Shown: one piece after another, positions 25,866 through 34,683 of the stretch
Position numbering within the stretch: position 1 is the stretch's first letter
Layout of the letters: each line of letters begins with the position of its first letter
From: Polyangiaceae bacterium
GTDB taxonomy: Bacteria; Myxococcota_A; Polyangia; Polyangiales; Polyangiaceae
Assembly (NCBI GenBank): GCA_019637295.1
Contig: JAHBVX010000003.1
Span: forward strand, 62,001-126,000
Reading direction: 5' to 3'
Length of the DNA stretch: 64,000 bases
The notes under the pieces: generated by a model
Told to the model about the DNA's origin: nothing
What the model saw: the letters and a program-made list of their open reading frames with translations, nothing else
Database searches by the model: none
Made by a program: the position numbers and the translations under genes

Positions 25866-26173
25866 TGGCCGAGGTCAAGCGCATTCTCCGTCCCGTGCTC
25901 TCGGTGGTCCTGATTGGCGCCTCCGTGCTGGGCTTGCTCAACGTGTTCGGGGACAACGCCGAAGAAGAGGCTGCGGCGAAGCGACTCGCCTGCGGGGCCC
26001 ACAGCGACTGCGACGCGCAGATCACGCGCCTGTCCCGCACCCCGCTCGGGCAGTCCTTCACCTTCGGGCTCGGCTACGAGGGGGGCAAGCGGGGGCAACG
26101 CCCGACCGAGGTGAGCGTGTCCTGCAAACGCGCCTACGTCCTGCTCGGCAGCTGGGCCTGCGCCATCGAGTGA
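25865..26173 (+). CDS. Small single-pass membrane protein, unknown
   Basis: This 102-residue protein has one membrane helix (about residues 9-28) near the N-terminus and a soluble remainder with four cysteines (LACGAHSDCDAQ, VSCKRAY, SWACAIE) that could form two disulfides outside the cytoplasm. I do not recognise the family. The ATG start shares a base with the methyltransferase stop, so the two are translated together. It ends 15 bp before the convergent M20 peptidase gene. Confidence 0.7.
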   Translation: MAEVKRILRPVLSVVLIGASVLGLLNVFGDNAEEEAAAKRLACGAHSDCDAQITRLSRTPLGQSFTFGLGYEGGKRGQRPTEVSVSCKRAYVLLGSWACAIE

Positions 26174-26188
26174 CGGTCGCCGCGCGGC

Positions 26189-27352
26189 TCAGCCCTCCGC
26201 CAGCTCCTGCCACAGGAAGCGCACCAGGGCGTCGCTGCGGAGCGCCAGGCTGTCCAGCTCGATGAACTCGCCGCTGGTGTGAAAGCCGCGGCCCCGGGGA
26301 CCGAGGCCGTCGATGGCGGGTACGCCCGCGGCGGCGACGTTGTTGGCGTCGGACCCGCCGCCGAGCAGGCCCGCTTCCCCGTGCCCTAGCCCGGCGAGGG
26401 CAGCGCACCGGCCGTAGCGCTCGGCGAGGGCAGCCGACTCGCTGGAGCGCGCGAGCGGCGGGCGCCGCACACCCCCGGTGGCCGCCACGCTGGCGCCCGT
26501 GGACTCGCTCGCCGCGCGCGCGGCTTCCTCGATCGCGGCGACGACGAGCGGACCATCCTCGGGTTGCTCGAAGCGAAAGTCGAGCGCGCACTCCGCGCTC
26601 TCCGGGACGGTGTTCTTGCTGGTTCCTCCCTGGATGGTGCCCACGTTCACCGTGATGCCGCGCTCGTACTGGGTCAGGCTCTGCGCTCGCTCGACGAAGC
26701 GCGCGAGCGCCCAGATGGCGTTGATGCCGTCAGCGTGCTGGTTGCCCGCGTGCGCCGCGCGACCGGTGGCACGGACTCGCATCCCGCCAGTGCCCTTGCG
26801 ACGCGTGATGATGGCGTCCCCAGCGCGGCCCGCCTCGAACACCAGCGCCTCGCGGGCGCGGGCGGCGAGCTCCCGCATCAGCGGCGCGGAGTCTGGTGAC
26901 CCGATCTCTTCGTCGGCCACGGAGACGAACGCTAGGGGCAGCGACGCGAGCGCTCCCACGTCCGCGAGAGCGGCCAGGGCGGTGCGCACCGTGACGATGC
27001 CCCCCTTCATGTCCAGCACGCCCGGACCGCGGGCGATGTTGCCCTCCTCGGTGTAGCCCTCGAAGCTGCCCGGGGGGAACACGGTGTCGTGATGCCCCAC
27101 GAGCAGTACGCCGCGGCCGCGCTCGGCCCAGGCGGGGGTGCTCCACACGAGGTGCTGTCCGACCTCTCGCCCCGGTACGACACGCGGCTCTAGCCCCGGC
27201 AGAACGAACGAATCACGCAGCAGCTCCCCCATGCGGTCCACGCCGGCGACGTCCTCGGTGTAGGAGCTCTGCTGCACCCACTGCCGCAGCCGCTGGCGGG
27301 CGTCCGGGTCCAACGCCCGGGCGCGCTCGAGGGCCGCGTCGAGGAGGCTCAT
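26189..27352 (-). CDS. M20 family metallopeptidase (ArgE/DapE/CPG2 type)
   Basis: Metal-site motifs are complete: GHHDTVF (H87, D89), GVLDMKGG (D114), VADEEIGS (catalytic and metal glutamates), a downstream FEAGR segment and the C-terminal [10 protein letters not shown] histidine. A dimerisation domain with GRAAHAGN sits in the middle. The family removes acyl or amino-acid groups from peptides and amino acids; the sequence is closest in pattern to carboxypeptidase G2-like members, but substrate is uncertain. Start ATG 27352 gives 387 residues with no signal peptide, so it is cytoplasmic. It lies downstream of tRNA-Pro on the same strand. Confidence 0.88.
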   Translation of the reverse strand: MSLLDAALERARALDPDARQRLRQWVQQSSYTEDVAGVDRMGELLRDSFVLPGLEPRVVPGREVGQHLVWSTPAWAERGRGVLLVGHHDTVFPPGSFEGYTEEGNIARGPGVLDMKGGIVTVRTALAALADVGALASLPLAFVSVADEEIGSPDSAPLMRELAARAREALVFEAGRAGDAIITRRKGTGGMRVRATGRAAHAGNQHADGINAIWALARFVERAQSLTQYERGITVNVGTIQGGTSKNTVPESAECALDFRFEQPEDGPLVVAAIEEAARAASESTGASVAATGGVRRPPLARSSESAALAERYGRCAALAGLGHGEAGLLGGGSDANNVAAAGVPAIDGLGPRGRGFHTSGEFIELDSLALRSDALVRFLWQELAEG

Positions 27353-27413
27353 GCCGGGAGTCTTCGACCGGTGGGCCGCGGCGTCCAGCACGCCGGGCCC
27401 CGGGAGAGAGAAA

Positions 27414-27492
<79 letters not shown>

Positions 27493-27652
27493 ACCGCCCA
27501 CACCGAGCTTTTGGGGGTCCCGGTGGGGTGGGCGGAAGGTAGACGGTCTGCGCGCGATTGCAAGCGCGATTCTTGCTCGTAGCCCGATTTCGTTCGCAGG
27601 CCCCTTCACTTCCTTCCCTCGCGCCCGCCGTGGCTCTAGCCTTGCGCAGGGC

Positions 27653-28312
27653 ATGCGGGTACTCGGGCTGGAGACGTCGTCGCCGCTGGGCAGCGTGGCG
27701 CTGCTCGAATCGGGCCGCGTGGTGGCCAGCGCACAGCAAGAGGCAGCGGGCTCCCTCGCGGAACGGATCGTGCCCCTGCTGCACGGCGTGCTCGCGAGCG
27801 CGGGTTGGTCGCCAGCGGACATCGAGCGGGTCGCCGTTGGGCTAGGGCCAGGCTCCTTCACCGGCCTGCGGGTCGGCCTCGCCCTCGCCGCCGGACTCGG
27901 CGTCGGCCTGGGCGTCCCGGTGGTGGGCGTGTGCTCCCTCGCCGCCATCGCGCACTCGGCGACGCTGCCGCCCGAGGTCTTGCGCGTGGTCGTGCTCGAC
28001 GCGCGGCGCGCGGAGGTGTTTTGTGGGGCCTACGACGCCGAGAGTTCAACGGTGGTCGAGCCCCGCGCTGTCTCGCTCGTGGAGTTTCCGAGGTGGCTCG
28101 CCGCCCTAGGCGAGCCTCGAGCCCTGCTGGGCCAGGGCGCGAGCCTCGTCGGCGCCGAGCCGGGCTCGGACCATCGCCCCCTGCCCCACGCCGTCGACGT
28201 CGCAGCGATCGGCGCAAGGCTCGACCCGGCGCAGGCGCCCCCCGAGCCGCGCTACGTGCGCGACGCGGGAGCGACCCCCCAGTCGCTGCCCACCGCACCC
28301 TGGTCGAGATGA
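27653..28312 (+). CDS. tsaB: tRNA threonylcarbamoyladenosine biosynthesis protein TsaB
   Basis: The protein begins [18 protein letters not shown], the ASKHA-fold opening of TsaB, and has the conserved [15 protein letters not shown] segment and the DARRAEVF motif. TsaB supports TsaD in adding the threonylcarbamoyl group to adenosine 37 of ANN-decoding tRNAs in the cytoplasm. Length (219) is normal. It is divergent from the tRNA-Pro gene with 160 bp between, and 17 bp upstream of a Crp/Fnr regulator gene that may be cotranscribed. Confidence 0.93.
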   Translation: MRVLGLETSSPLGSVALLESGRVVASAQQEAAGSLAERIVPLLHGVLASAGWSPADIERVAVGLGPGSFTGLRVGLALAAGLGVGLGVPVVGVCSLAAIAHSATLPPEVLRVVVLDARRAEVFCGAYDAESSTVVEPRAVSLVEFPRWLAALGEPRALLGQGASLVGAEPGSDHRPLPHAVDVAAIGARLDPAQAPPEPRYVRDAGATPQSLPTAPWSR

Positions 28313-28329
28313 GGTAGCATCGGCGCGGC

Positions 28330-29013
28330 ATGGAGGCTGACCACCACAGCGAGCGCCTGCTGGCGCGGTTCGGGCGCCGCTTCGAGGCTGGGGATGTCCT
28401 GTTCGAGGAGGGCACCGACGCGAACGAAGCCTTCCTGCTCCAGGACGGCCGCGTACGCCTGATCCGCCGGGTGGGGGGCGCCGAGCGCAGCCTGCGGGTG
28501 CTGCGGCCGGGCGATCTGTTCGGCGAGTCGGCCCTCATCGCCGGCGCGGAGCGCACCTCGACCGCCGTCGCGCTGAGCGCGGGGGCGGCGCTGGTGCTCG
28601 ACCAGAGCACCTTCCAGCAGGTGTTGGCGGCGAATCCTGCGGTCGGCACCCGAGTCCTGGGTCAGCTCATTCGACGCCTCCGGGAGGCCGAGGACCAGAT
28701 CGAGATCCTGATGCTGCGCGACACCAAGTCCAAGGTCGTCGTCGCCCTGGTCAAGCTCGCCCAGCACTCGACCTCGGCCGGGCCGGTCGAGCTCGGCGTC
28801 TCGCCGATGGAGCTGTCGGCGCGGGTGGGCCTCGATGTGGACACCGTCAAGCGCATCGTCCAAGAGCTTCGGGACTCCGGCTACGTGCGTATCGTCGACG
28901 AGCGCGTGGAGATCCCGGAGCCGGAGGCCCTGCGCGAGCTGCTCGGGCTGCTCGGCGTCCGCGATCAACTGCGTGGGGGCGAGGAACCGGGAGCGGAGCG
29001 GGGTCGTCTCTGA
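28330..29013 (+). CDS. Crp/Fnr family transcriptional regulator
   Basis: An N-terminal cyclic-nucleotide-binding-type beta roll (about residues 10-125, with RPGDLFGESALIAGAERT) is followed by a long dimer helix and a Crp-type winged helix (LSARVGLDVDTVKRIVQELRDSG). The roll lacks the four N-terminal cysteines of Fnr, so it is not an iron-sulfur oxygen sensor. The GES..RT pocket keeps residues seen in nucleotide-binding members, so cAMP or c-di-GMP sensing is possible but unproved. It starts 17 bp after tsaB. Confidence 0.87.
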   Translation: MEADHHSERLLARFGRRFEAGDVLFEEGTDANEAFLLQDGRVRLIRRVGGAERSLRVLRPGDLFGESALIAGAERTSTAVALSAGAALVLDQSTFQQVLAANPAVGTRVLGQLIRRLREAEDQIEILMLRDTKSKVVVALVKLAQHSTSAGPVELGVSPMELSARVGLDVDTVKRIVQELRDSGYVRIVDERVEIPEPEALRELLGLLGVRDQLRGGEEPGAERGRL

Positions 29014-29102
29014 GCCCCCGAGCTAGGCCTATCTCCTCGAAATCAGCTCACTCTGCGATGATTGACGCACTGAGGGCCGTGCGCTAAGCCCCGGCTGCCC
29101 TC

Positions 29103-29903
29103 GTGAGTCGCTTCGCCCTCCTCCTGCCCGTGGTGGCTCTGCTCGCCACTGGCTGCCCGGGCGGCAACAGCCGCGTGCCAGCAGGCGGCGACCCCCAGCG
29201 CATGAGCGAGAGCGAATACGACATCGCCCGGGATCTCTGGCTGCGCCAGCGCAAGCCACGCGAAGCGCTGGCCCACGTCCTCGAGGCCCTCGAGCTGGAC
29301 GACGAGAACGCGGACGCAGCACACCTGGCCGCGCTCATCTACCTGGATTTCTGCAGCAGCGGCGCGGCCGACTGCCGGCTCGGGGAGGCGGAGAAGCACG
29401 CCCGACAGGCCCTGACGCTACGTAAGGACTACCGCGAGGCCCGCAACACGCTGGGGGTGGTGCTGGTCCATCAGAAGCGCTACGGCGACGCGGTCGCGGT
29501 GCTCAAGCCCCTGACCGCCGACATCCTCTACCAAACCCCCGAGAACGCTTGGGGAAACTTGGGCTGGGCGTACCTGGAGCAGGGCAAGCTCGACCTCGCC
29601 ATCGACTCCCTGCGCCGTGCCGTGGCCGCTCAGCCGCTGTTCTGCGTGGGGCATTTCCGGCTTGGCTCAGCGCTCGAGCGCAAGGGGCAGATCACCGAGG
29701 CCCTCGACGCCTACTCCGCGGCGGTGTCTACCGAGGCCCCCGGCTGCAGCGCTTTGCAGGAGGCGTGGGCGGCCCGTGGGCGGCTGTACGTCAAGCTCGG
29801 CAAGCGCGAGGAGGCGGACTCGGATCTGCTCCGCTGCATCGAGCTGTCGGCCCGAACGGCGGCGGCGAAAGAATGCCGCTCCATGCGCGCGAATCTCAAG
29901 TAG
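29103..29903 (+). CDS. TPR lipoprotein, Tgl/PilF-like (probable type IV pilus pilotin)
   Basis: A signal peptide ending LLATGC predicts an outer-membrane lipoprotein. The rest is an array of about six tetratricopeptide repeats (for example YREARNTLGVVLVHQKRYGDAV and AWGNLGWAYLEQGKLDLAIDSL), the layout of Myxococcus Tgl and Pseudomonas PilF. Those proteins help the secretin PilQ assemble so that type IV pili, and thus social motility, work. Length (266) fits. The family call rests on architecture; other TPR lipoproteins look alike. The start is GTG 29103. A RodZ-like gene follows after 14 bp. Confidence 0.65.
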   Translation: MSRFALLLPVVALLATGCPGGNSRVPAGGDPQRMSESEYDIARDLWLRQRKPREALAHVLEALELDDENADAAHLAALIYLDFCSSGAADCRLGEAEKHARQALTLRKDYREARNTLGVVLVHQKRYGDAVAVLKPLTADILYQTPENAWGNLGWAYLEQGKLDLAIDSLRRAVAAQPLFCVGHFRLGSALERKGQITEALDAYSAAVSTEAPGCSALQEAWAARGRLYVKLGKREEADSDLLRCIELSARTAAAKECRSMRANLK

Positions 29904-29917
29904 GCTGAGCGCCCCTC

Positions 29918-30346
29918 ATGGAGGAAACGGTCGGACAATTCCTGCGCCGCCAGCGCGAGCAGCAACGCATGAGCGTGGAAGAAGTCTCGCGTTCCACGCG
30001 GGTGCCGATGAGCAGCGTCGAGCGCATCGAGGCAGATCGTTTCGACGAGCTTCCGGGGGAAGTGTTCGTGCGCGGCTTCCTCAAGTCGTACGCGCTCGCC
30101 GTCAGCCTCGCTCCGGACGAAGTGCTCGCTCGTTACACCAAGAGCCGGCGGGTGGCGTGGGTCACCCCGCTGCCCATTTCGAGCCCGTCCAAGCCGGCCC
30201 GCGGTCGTCGTTTCGGCGTCGCAATCGCCTTCGTCCTGCTGCTGATCCTGTTCACGCTCGCGCTCAGCATCGTGCTCAAGCCTCGCGGGGACGACATGCC
30301 TCAAGAGCTCTCCCGAGCAAACGACCTGCGGTCCTCACGCGCGTGA
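29918..30346 (+). CDS. RodZ-like HTH membrane protein, short
   Basis: The first 75 residues form a helix-turn-helix of the HTH_25 type (VGQFLRRQREQQRMSVEEVSRSTRVP and the GEVFVRGFLKSYA segment), followed by a basic linker and a membrane helix at about 103-123. This is the RodZ cytoplasmic plus membrane layout, but the periplasmic domain is only about 20 residues. RodZ links MreB to the rod-shape machinery; a short version could keep the MreB-facing part. It sits 14 bp after the Tgl-like gene and 1 bp before recO, clearly in an operon. Confidence 0.75.
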   Translation: MEETVGQFLRRQREQQRMSVEEVSRSTRVPMSSVERIEADRFDELPGEVFVRGFLKSYALAVSLAPDEVLARYTKSRRVAWVTPLPISSPSKPARGRRFGVAIAFVLLLILFTLALSIVLKPRGDDMPQELSRANDLRSSRA

Positions 30347-30347
30347 C

Positions 30348-31073
30348 ATGGCGCGACCTCGAGCGCGCGCGGCGTCGCGCGAGTTCACGACCGAGGCGCT
30401 GCTCCTGCGCCGGGTTCCCACAGGCGACGCGGACGACGTGGTGGCGCTGTTCACCGAGCGCGTCGGACGCGTCTCTGCCTTCACCCGCGGCTCGCGGCGC
30501 AGCCAGAAGCGGTTCGGCGGCGCGCTCGAGCCGTTGCACACGCTCCGCGTGCACCTCGAAGAGCACGACGGGCGCGAACTGTTCACGCTGAAGGAGGCGA
30601 CGCTCGCGCGACCTCGCTCGGTGCTGCTCTCGCAGCTCGACGCCATGCAGGCGGCCGGCGAGGCGTTGTCCTGGGTCCGGCGCGCGACGCCGGCGCGCAC
30701 GCCCGAGCCGCTGCTGTGGCAGCGGCTCGAGCTGTTCCTCGATGGGCTCGGGCAGGAGGGCGCCGCGACGGGTCGGCTGCTGTCGGCGTTCGGCTTCGGA
30801 CTGCTGGATGCGGTGGGATTTGGGCTGTTGCTCGGGCAATGCGTGGTCTGCGGCAAGCCCTGCCCCAGCGGTCGCCGCGCCCAGCTCGATGTCGCGCGCG
30901 GCGGGGTGGTGTGTCAGGGCTGCGGCGGCGCGCGTATCGGGGTGTCGGCGGCGCTGCGCCAGCGCCTGGTCGCGGCGGCCGACGGGCAGCTGACCGTCCT
31001 GTTGGACGAAGATACGCGCCTCGCCCGGGAGCTGGTCGAGCTCAGCCTGCGCTTGCACGCCGGCGTCGAGTGA
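30348..31073 (+). CDS. recO: DNA repair protein RecO
   Basis: The N-terminal OB-fold segment (EALLLRRVPTGDADDVVALFTERVGRVSAFTRGSRRSQK) and the C-terminal four-cysteine zinc site (C in QCVVCGKPC and VCQGCGG) are those of RecO. It loads RecA onto single-stranded DNA coated by SSB in the RecFOR pathway. Length (241) is normal. It begins 1 bp after the RodZ-like stop, so it is cotranscribed with envelope genes, and is followed 21 bp later by a TerB-like gene. Confidence 0.92.
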   Translation: MARPRARAASREFTTEALLLRRVPTGDADDVVALFTERVGRVSAFTRGSRRSQKRFGGALEPLHTLRVHLEEHDGRELFTLKEATLARPRSVLLSQLDAMQAAGEALSWVRRATPARTPEPLLWQRLELFLDGLGQEGAATGRLLSAFGFGLLDAVGFGLLLGQCVVCGKPCPSGRRAQLDVARGGVVCQGCGGARIGVSAALRQRLVAAADGQLTVLLDEDTRLARELVELSLRLHAGVE

Positions 31074-31094
31074 GTTCGTGCTAGGCTCGCGCCC

Positions 31095-31613
31095 GTGGGA
31101 CTCGATGCTCGAATTCGCAAGCTAGCGACCGGCGTCTCGGCGGGCGAGGCCGCCCGCGCACACGCCAAGAGCCTTCGGCCGCACGAGCTGCTCAGCGAAG
31201 TCGAGCAGGCGCAGGCGGAGGAGTTCTCGGCCACCCTCGAGGCGATGTTCTTGATGGCCGCGGTGGATGGCGACGTCAGCCGCGAGGAGCTCGAGCAGCT
31301 CGCCGGTAGCTTCCAGGCCATCGTGGACATGCATCAAGTCACGGGCATCGAGCTGCAGTCCGTGCTCGAGTCCTTCAACGAGAAGCTGGCGCGGGATGGC
31401 TGGCGCAGTCGGCTCGAGGCGGTCGGCAAGAGCCTGTCCACGGAGGACGCTCGCGCCTTCGCGTTCCGCCTCGCCGCCGGCGTCGCCTTCGTAGACGACC
31501 ACGTGGCTCACGCCGAGGCCGCGGCGATCGAGGCCCTCGCACGCGCTTTCGAGCTGTCCGCGGACGAGTCCCAGTCCATCCTGAGCGAAGTGCACGACGA
31601 GCTGTTCGGGTGA
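31095..31613 (+). CDS. TerB-like helical protein
   Basis: The 172-residue all-helical protein has paired acidic segments typical of TerB-like domains: FLMAAVDGDVSREELEQLA and GVAFVDDHVAHAEAAAIEALA. The role is unknown; the fold binds divalent metals in TerB itself. It starts with GTG 21 bp after recO and ends 21 bp before murJ, so it is placed within an envelope/repair transcription unit. It is the second of three TerB-like proteins in the window and is not a close copy of the others. Confidence 0.75.
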   Translation: MGLDARIRKLATGVSAGEAARAHAKSLRPHELLSEVEQAQAEEFSATLEAMFLMAAVDGDVSREELEQLAGSFQAIVDMHQVTGIELQSVLESFNEKLARDGWRSRLEAVGKSLSTEDARAFAFRLAAGVAFVDDHVAHAEAAAIEALARAFELSADESQSILSEVHDELFG

Positions 31614-31634
31614 GCCAGGCGCCTCGCGCGGGGC

Positions 31635-33323
31635 TTGGCCCCCAGCGAAGAAAACTCGGCCTCCCGGTCGCGCGCGCGCTATCCCAGGCAGCGCGTGGCT
31701 GCCCAAGCGCCCGGCGCACCCCAAACCCCGCCCGCCGGCAACGCCGGCGACGCTGAGCGCCGCGCCATCACGGGGCGCGCGGGCATCGTCGCCGCAGGGA
31801 CCCTCGGCAGCCGGCTGCTCGGCCTGGTCAGGGATCAGGTGCTCGCGGCCGTGTTCTCCCGGGCCGCTACCGATGCCTTCTTCGTCGCCTTCACCATCCC
31901 CAACGTGCTGCGTCAGCTGCTGGCCGAGGGGGCCGTTCAGAACGCGGTGCTGCCCGTGCTCGCGAGCACCCGTGAGCGTGAGGGACCCGACGCCGCGCGC
32001 GCGCTGTTCGCGCGCCTGCGCGGGCTCTCGCTCACCGTGCTCATGGTCGTGTCCGTGCTCGGCGTGGTTGGTGCGCCAGCGCTCGTCGACTTGTTCGCCT
32101 CGGGGTTTCGTTCCCAGCCCGGTCAGTTCGAGCGCACCGTCGAGCTGACGCGCTGGGTGTTCCCCTACATCTTCTTCATGGGCACGGCGGCGCTCGGCGT
32201 GGCCGCACTCAACGTGGAGAAGCGCTTCGTCGTCAGCTCCTTCGCGCCAGGCCTGCTCAACGTCGCCTTCATCGCCGCGGCGTTGACGTTACCGAGTTGG
32301 CTGGCAGCTCGAGGTCACCATCCGATCCTGGCGATGGCCATCGGAGCGTTGATCGGCGGCGTGCTGCAGGTCATCGCCCAGTGGCCGAGCCTACGCAACA
32401 CGGGCTACCTCACCCTGCCCCGGCTCGACTTCTCTCACCCGGGAGTGAAGGAGACGCTCCGCCGCATGGGGCCGGTGCTCCTTGGCCTCGGCGTCTACTA
32501 CGTCGACGTCGTGCTCGCACGGCGCTTCCTCTCGGAGCTCGACGAGGGCGCGCAGAGCTACTTCGGCTGGGCGCTGCGGCTATGCGACTTCCCCCAGGGC
32601 ATCTTCGTCATGGCCGTGTCCAGCGCCACGCTGCCCAGCCTCTCGCTGCTCGTCGCGCGCGGCGACCTGGAGGAGGTCGGCCGCACCTTCGCCTACGGGC
32701 TGCGCCTCTCCTTGTTCGTCGGGCTCGGCGCGACCGTCGGCGTCGTCGCGCTGTCGGAGCCGTTGGTCGCGCTCATCTTCCAGCGCGGACACTTCGACGC
32801 CACGGCCACGCGCGAGACCGCCAACGCGCTGATGGCACAAGGCCTCGGCATCTGGTGCGTCGCAGCGACGCGCCAGCTCGCCGCCGTCTACTTTGCGCTA
32901 GGTGACACCCGCACCCCCGTGCTCGTGGCCGCCTGCGACCTCCTCGTGTTCGTCGTGTTGGCGCTCTCGCTGCGAGGGCCGCTTGGGCACGTGGGGGTCA
33001 GTCTCGCGGTGGCCGGCGCGGCCTTCGCACAGATGCTGCTGCTCGGGCTGCTGCTGCGGGGCCGGCTGCCGCGGCTCCACGCCTTGGAGATCGCCGTCAG
33101 CTCCGTCAAGACGCTCCTGGCCGCCGGACTCGCCGCTGGGGCCGCGCTCGGAGCGGCCCACCTCGTGTCCCGGGCCGTGCCTTCGGGCACGCTGTCGACC
33201 CTCGCTCCGGGCGGGGTCGCCGCAGCCGTCTTCGGGCTAGGCTTCCTGCTGGCCGCCCGCCTCGTCCGGAGCCGAGAGCTCGAGGCGCTGCGTGAGGGCT
33301 TCTCCCGGCGGGTGAAGCGCTGA
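31635..33323 (+). CDS. murJ: Lipid II flippase MurJ
   Basis: After about 45 polar residues the protein has the MurJ pattern of fourteen membrane helices: GIVAAGTLGSRLLGLVRDQVLA, DAFFVAFTIPNVLRQLLAEGA, NVEKRFVVSSFAPGLLN and YYVDVVLARRFLSELDEG. MurJ moves lipid II to the periplasmic side for peptidoglycan synthesis. The TTG at 31635 is used here; a GTG at 31695 would shorten the non-conserved N-terminus by 20 residues and is about equally likely. Placement after a RodZ-like gene joins cell-wall synthesis to shape control. Confidence 0.93.
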   Translation: MAPSEENSASRSRARYPRQRVAAQAPGAPQTPPAGNAGDAERRAITGRAGIVAAGTLGSRLLGLVRDQVLAAVFSRAATDAFFVAFTIPNVLRQLLAEGAVQNAVLPVLASTREREGPDAARALFARLRGLSLTVLMVVSVLGVVGAPALVDLFASGFRSQPGQFERTVELTRWVFPYIFFMGTAALGVAALNVEKRFVVSSFAPGLLNVAFIAAALTLPSWLAARGHHPILAMAIGALIGGVLQVIAQWPSLRNTGYLTLPRLDFSHPGVKETLRRMGPVLLGLGVYYVDVVLARRFLSELDEGAQSYFGWALRLCDFPQGIFVMAVSSATLPSLSLLVARGDLEEVGRTFAYGLRLSLFVGLGATVGVVALSEPLVALIFQRGHFDATATRETANALMAQGLGIWCVAATRQLAAVYFALGDTRTPVLVAACDLLVFVVLALSLRGPLGHVGVSLAVAGAAFAQMLLLGLLLRGRLPRLHALEIAVSSVKTLLAAGLAAGAALGAAHLVSRAVPSGTLSTLAPGGVAAAVFGLGFLLAARLVRSRELEALREGFSRRVKR

Positions 33324-33348
33324 GCCCTCCGTGCTAGGCTGAGTCCTC

Positions 33349-34486
33349 ATGCGCAAGGCGATGCTCGCTGCCGCCGTGGTGGGACTGGTCGGCTGCGGGC
33401 TCGACACCGAGGCGGCACAGCGGGAGGGAACGGACGCCAGCGCGACGGTCGGGGGCAGCGGCGGCGTGAGCACCACGGACGCGAGCTGGCAGACCGGCGG
33501 CATACCGGCGGCGCGGGCAGCGTGCCGGGCGGCGGGCGGCGGCGCGGTCGTGGCGCCGCAGGCGCGGCGGCGCGGTCAGCGCCGGCGGCACCGGCGGCGG
33601 CGGGCCCACGGAAGACTGCGCGAACGGCAAGGACGACGACGCCGACGGCTTGGTGGACTGCGCCGACTCGGACTGCGTCGGGACGCACCTCTGCGTTCCC
33701 GACACTCCGGGCGGGTGGACGGGACCGATCGTCGTCGCGCTCGGCAACGTTGCCGCTCCGACCTGCCCCGCCGATTTCCCGGACCAGGCGCTGGTGGGTG
33801 GCGTACTGGCCACTCCCCAGCCGGCGCTGACCTGCCCGACCTGCGCGTGCGACGCGAGCGCCGCCACGTGCGGCGATCCCAAGGTGACCAGCTACGGCAG
33901 CAGCAACTGTGGGTCGCAGGCCCGGACCAACCACACCTTCACGGGCTGCCAAGCGTTCTCCCCCGGCAGCGACCAGAGCTCGTTCAAGCTCGAGCTTGGC
34001 GCCGCCGGCGGCATGTGCGCGGCCCAGTCGACGGGCGCGATGTCCAAGCCACCCCTGGCCTTCACCACCCACATCCTCGGCTGCGCCGCGGGGACCCAGG
34101 GCGCGGGCTGCGGCGCGGGGGCAAAGTGCACTCGGCGGCCCCCCGCTGGGTTCGGGCGGGTGTGCCTGCATCGCACCGGCAACCACGCGTGCACCACGGG
34201 CTGGACCGAAAAGACCCTGCTGTCGGCGAACGTGGTGGACACCCGCAGCTGCACGCCCTGCGGGTGCGGCGCGGTCACGTGCTCGGCCACGGCCACTGCC
34301 TACGACGACTCCGCATGTGTCACCGCGCTGGGCAAGACCCTCAGCGCCCCGGGCTGCGCGGTGCTCGACTCCGCCGAGAACACCTTCAGCGTGGTGACTA
34401 CGAAGTCGAGCTCTTGTCCGCCGACTGGCGGGACCGTGACCGGCGCCATCAGCGGCACCGAGACCACGCTCTGCTGCCGCCCCTGA
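33349..34486 (+). pseudogene. Cys-rich lipoprotein gene with frame loss in the Gly-rich linker
   Basis: The start is convincing: MRKAMLAAAVVGLVGC is a lipoprotein signal, followed by an acidic and Gly-rich linker as far as about 33505. The mature domain is also convincing but lies in another frame: EDCANGKDDDADGLVDC near 33615-33656 (a motif common in myxobacterial surface proteins), then a domain of about 270 residues with many cysteines ending TTLCCRP at 34486. Between about 33505 and 33600 the Gly-coding pattern jumps frames at least twice, with no stop codon. Either replication slippage has inactivated the gene or the GC-rich tract carries sequence errors. No function is recognised. Confidence 0.75.
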
Positions 34487-34501
34487 CGGGCGCGATCGGG
34501 G

Positions 34502-34673
34502 CTACAGCGGCTTTCCAGTGCATGGAACAGCAGCGGCGCGGGGTTGGGGACCCCGCGCGGGGTGTGGGGCGACAGCCCCACCGGGAACTTACGGCGGGGC
34601 CGGCGCCGGCTGCTCCCCGGTCGCGTCAGTCGCAGGGCACACGCAGGTTACGACCCAATGAAAGCCGCTGTAG
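34502..34673. mobile_element. MITE-like element with perfect 14-bp terminal inverted repeats
   Basis: CTACAGCGGCTTTC at 34502-34515 is repeated as its exact complement at 34660-34673, enclosing 172 bp without coding sequence. Inside are two strong hairpins: 8 bp GCGCGGGG/CCCCGCGC (34536-34558) and 6 bp TGGGGC/GCCCCA (34565-34580). Size, terminal repeats and lack of genes fit a miniature inverted-repeat element. GG flanks both ends, but no convincing longer target duplication is seen. It ends one base before a possible engB start codon. Confidence 0.65.
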
Positions 34674-34683
34674 GGTGGCGGCG

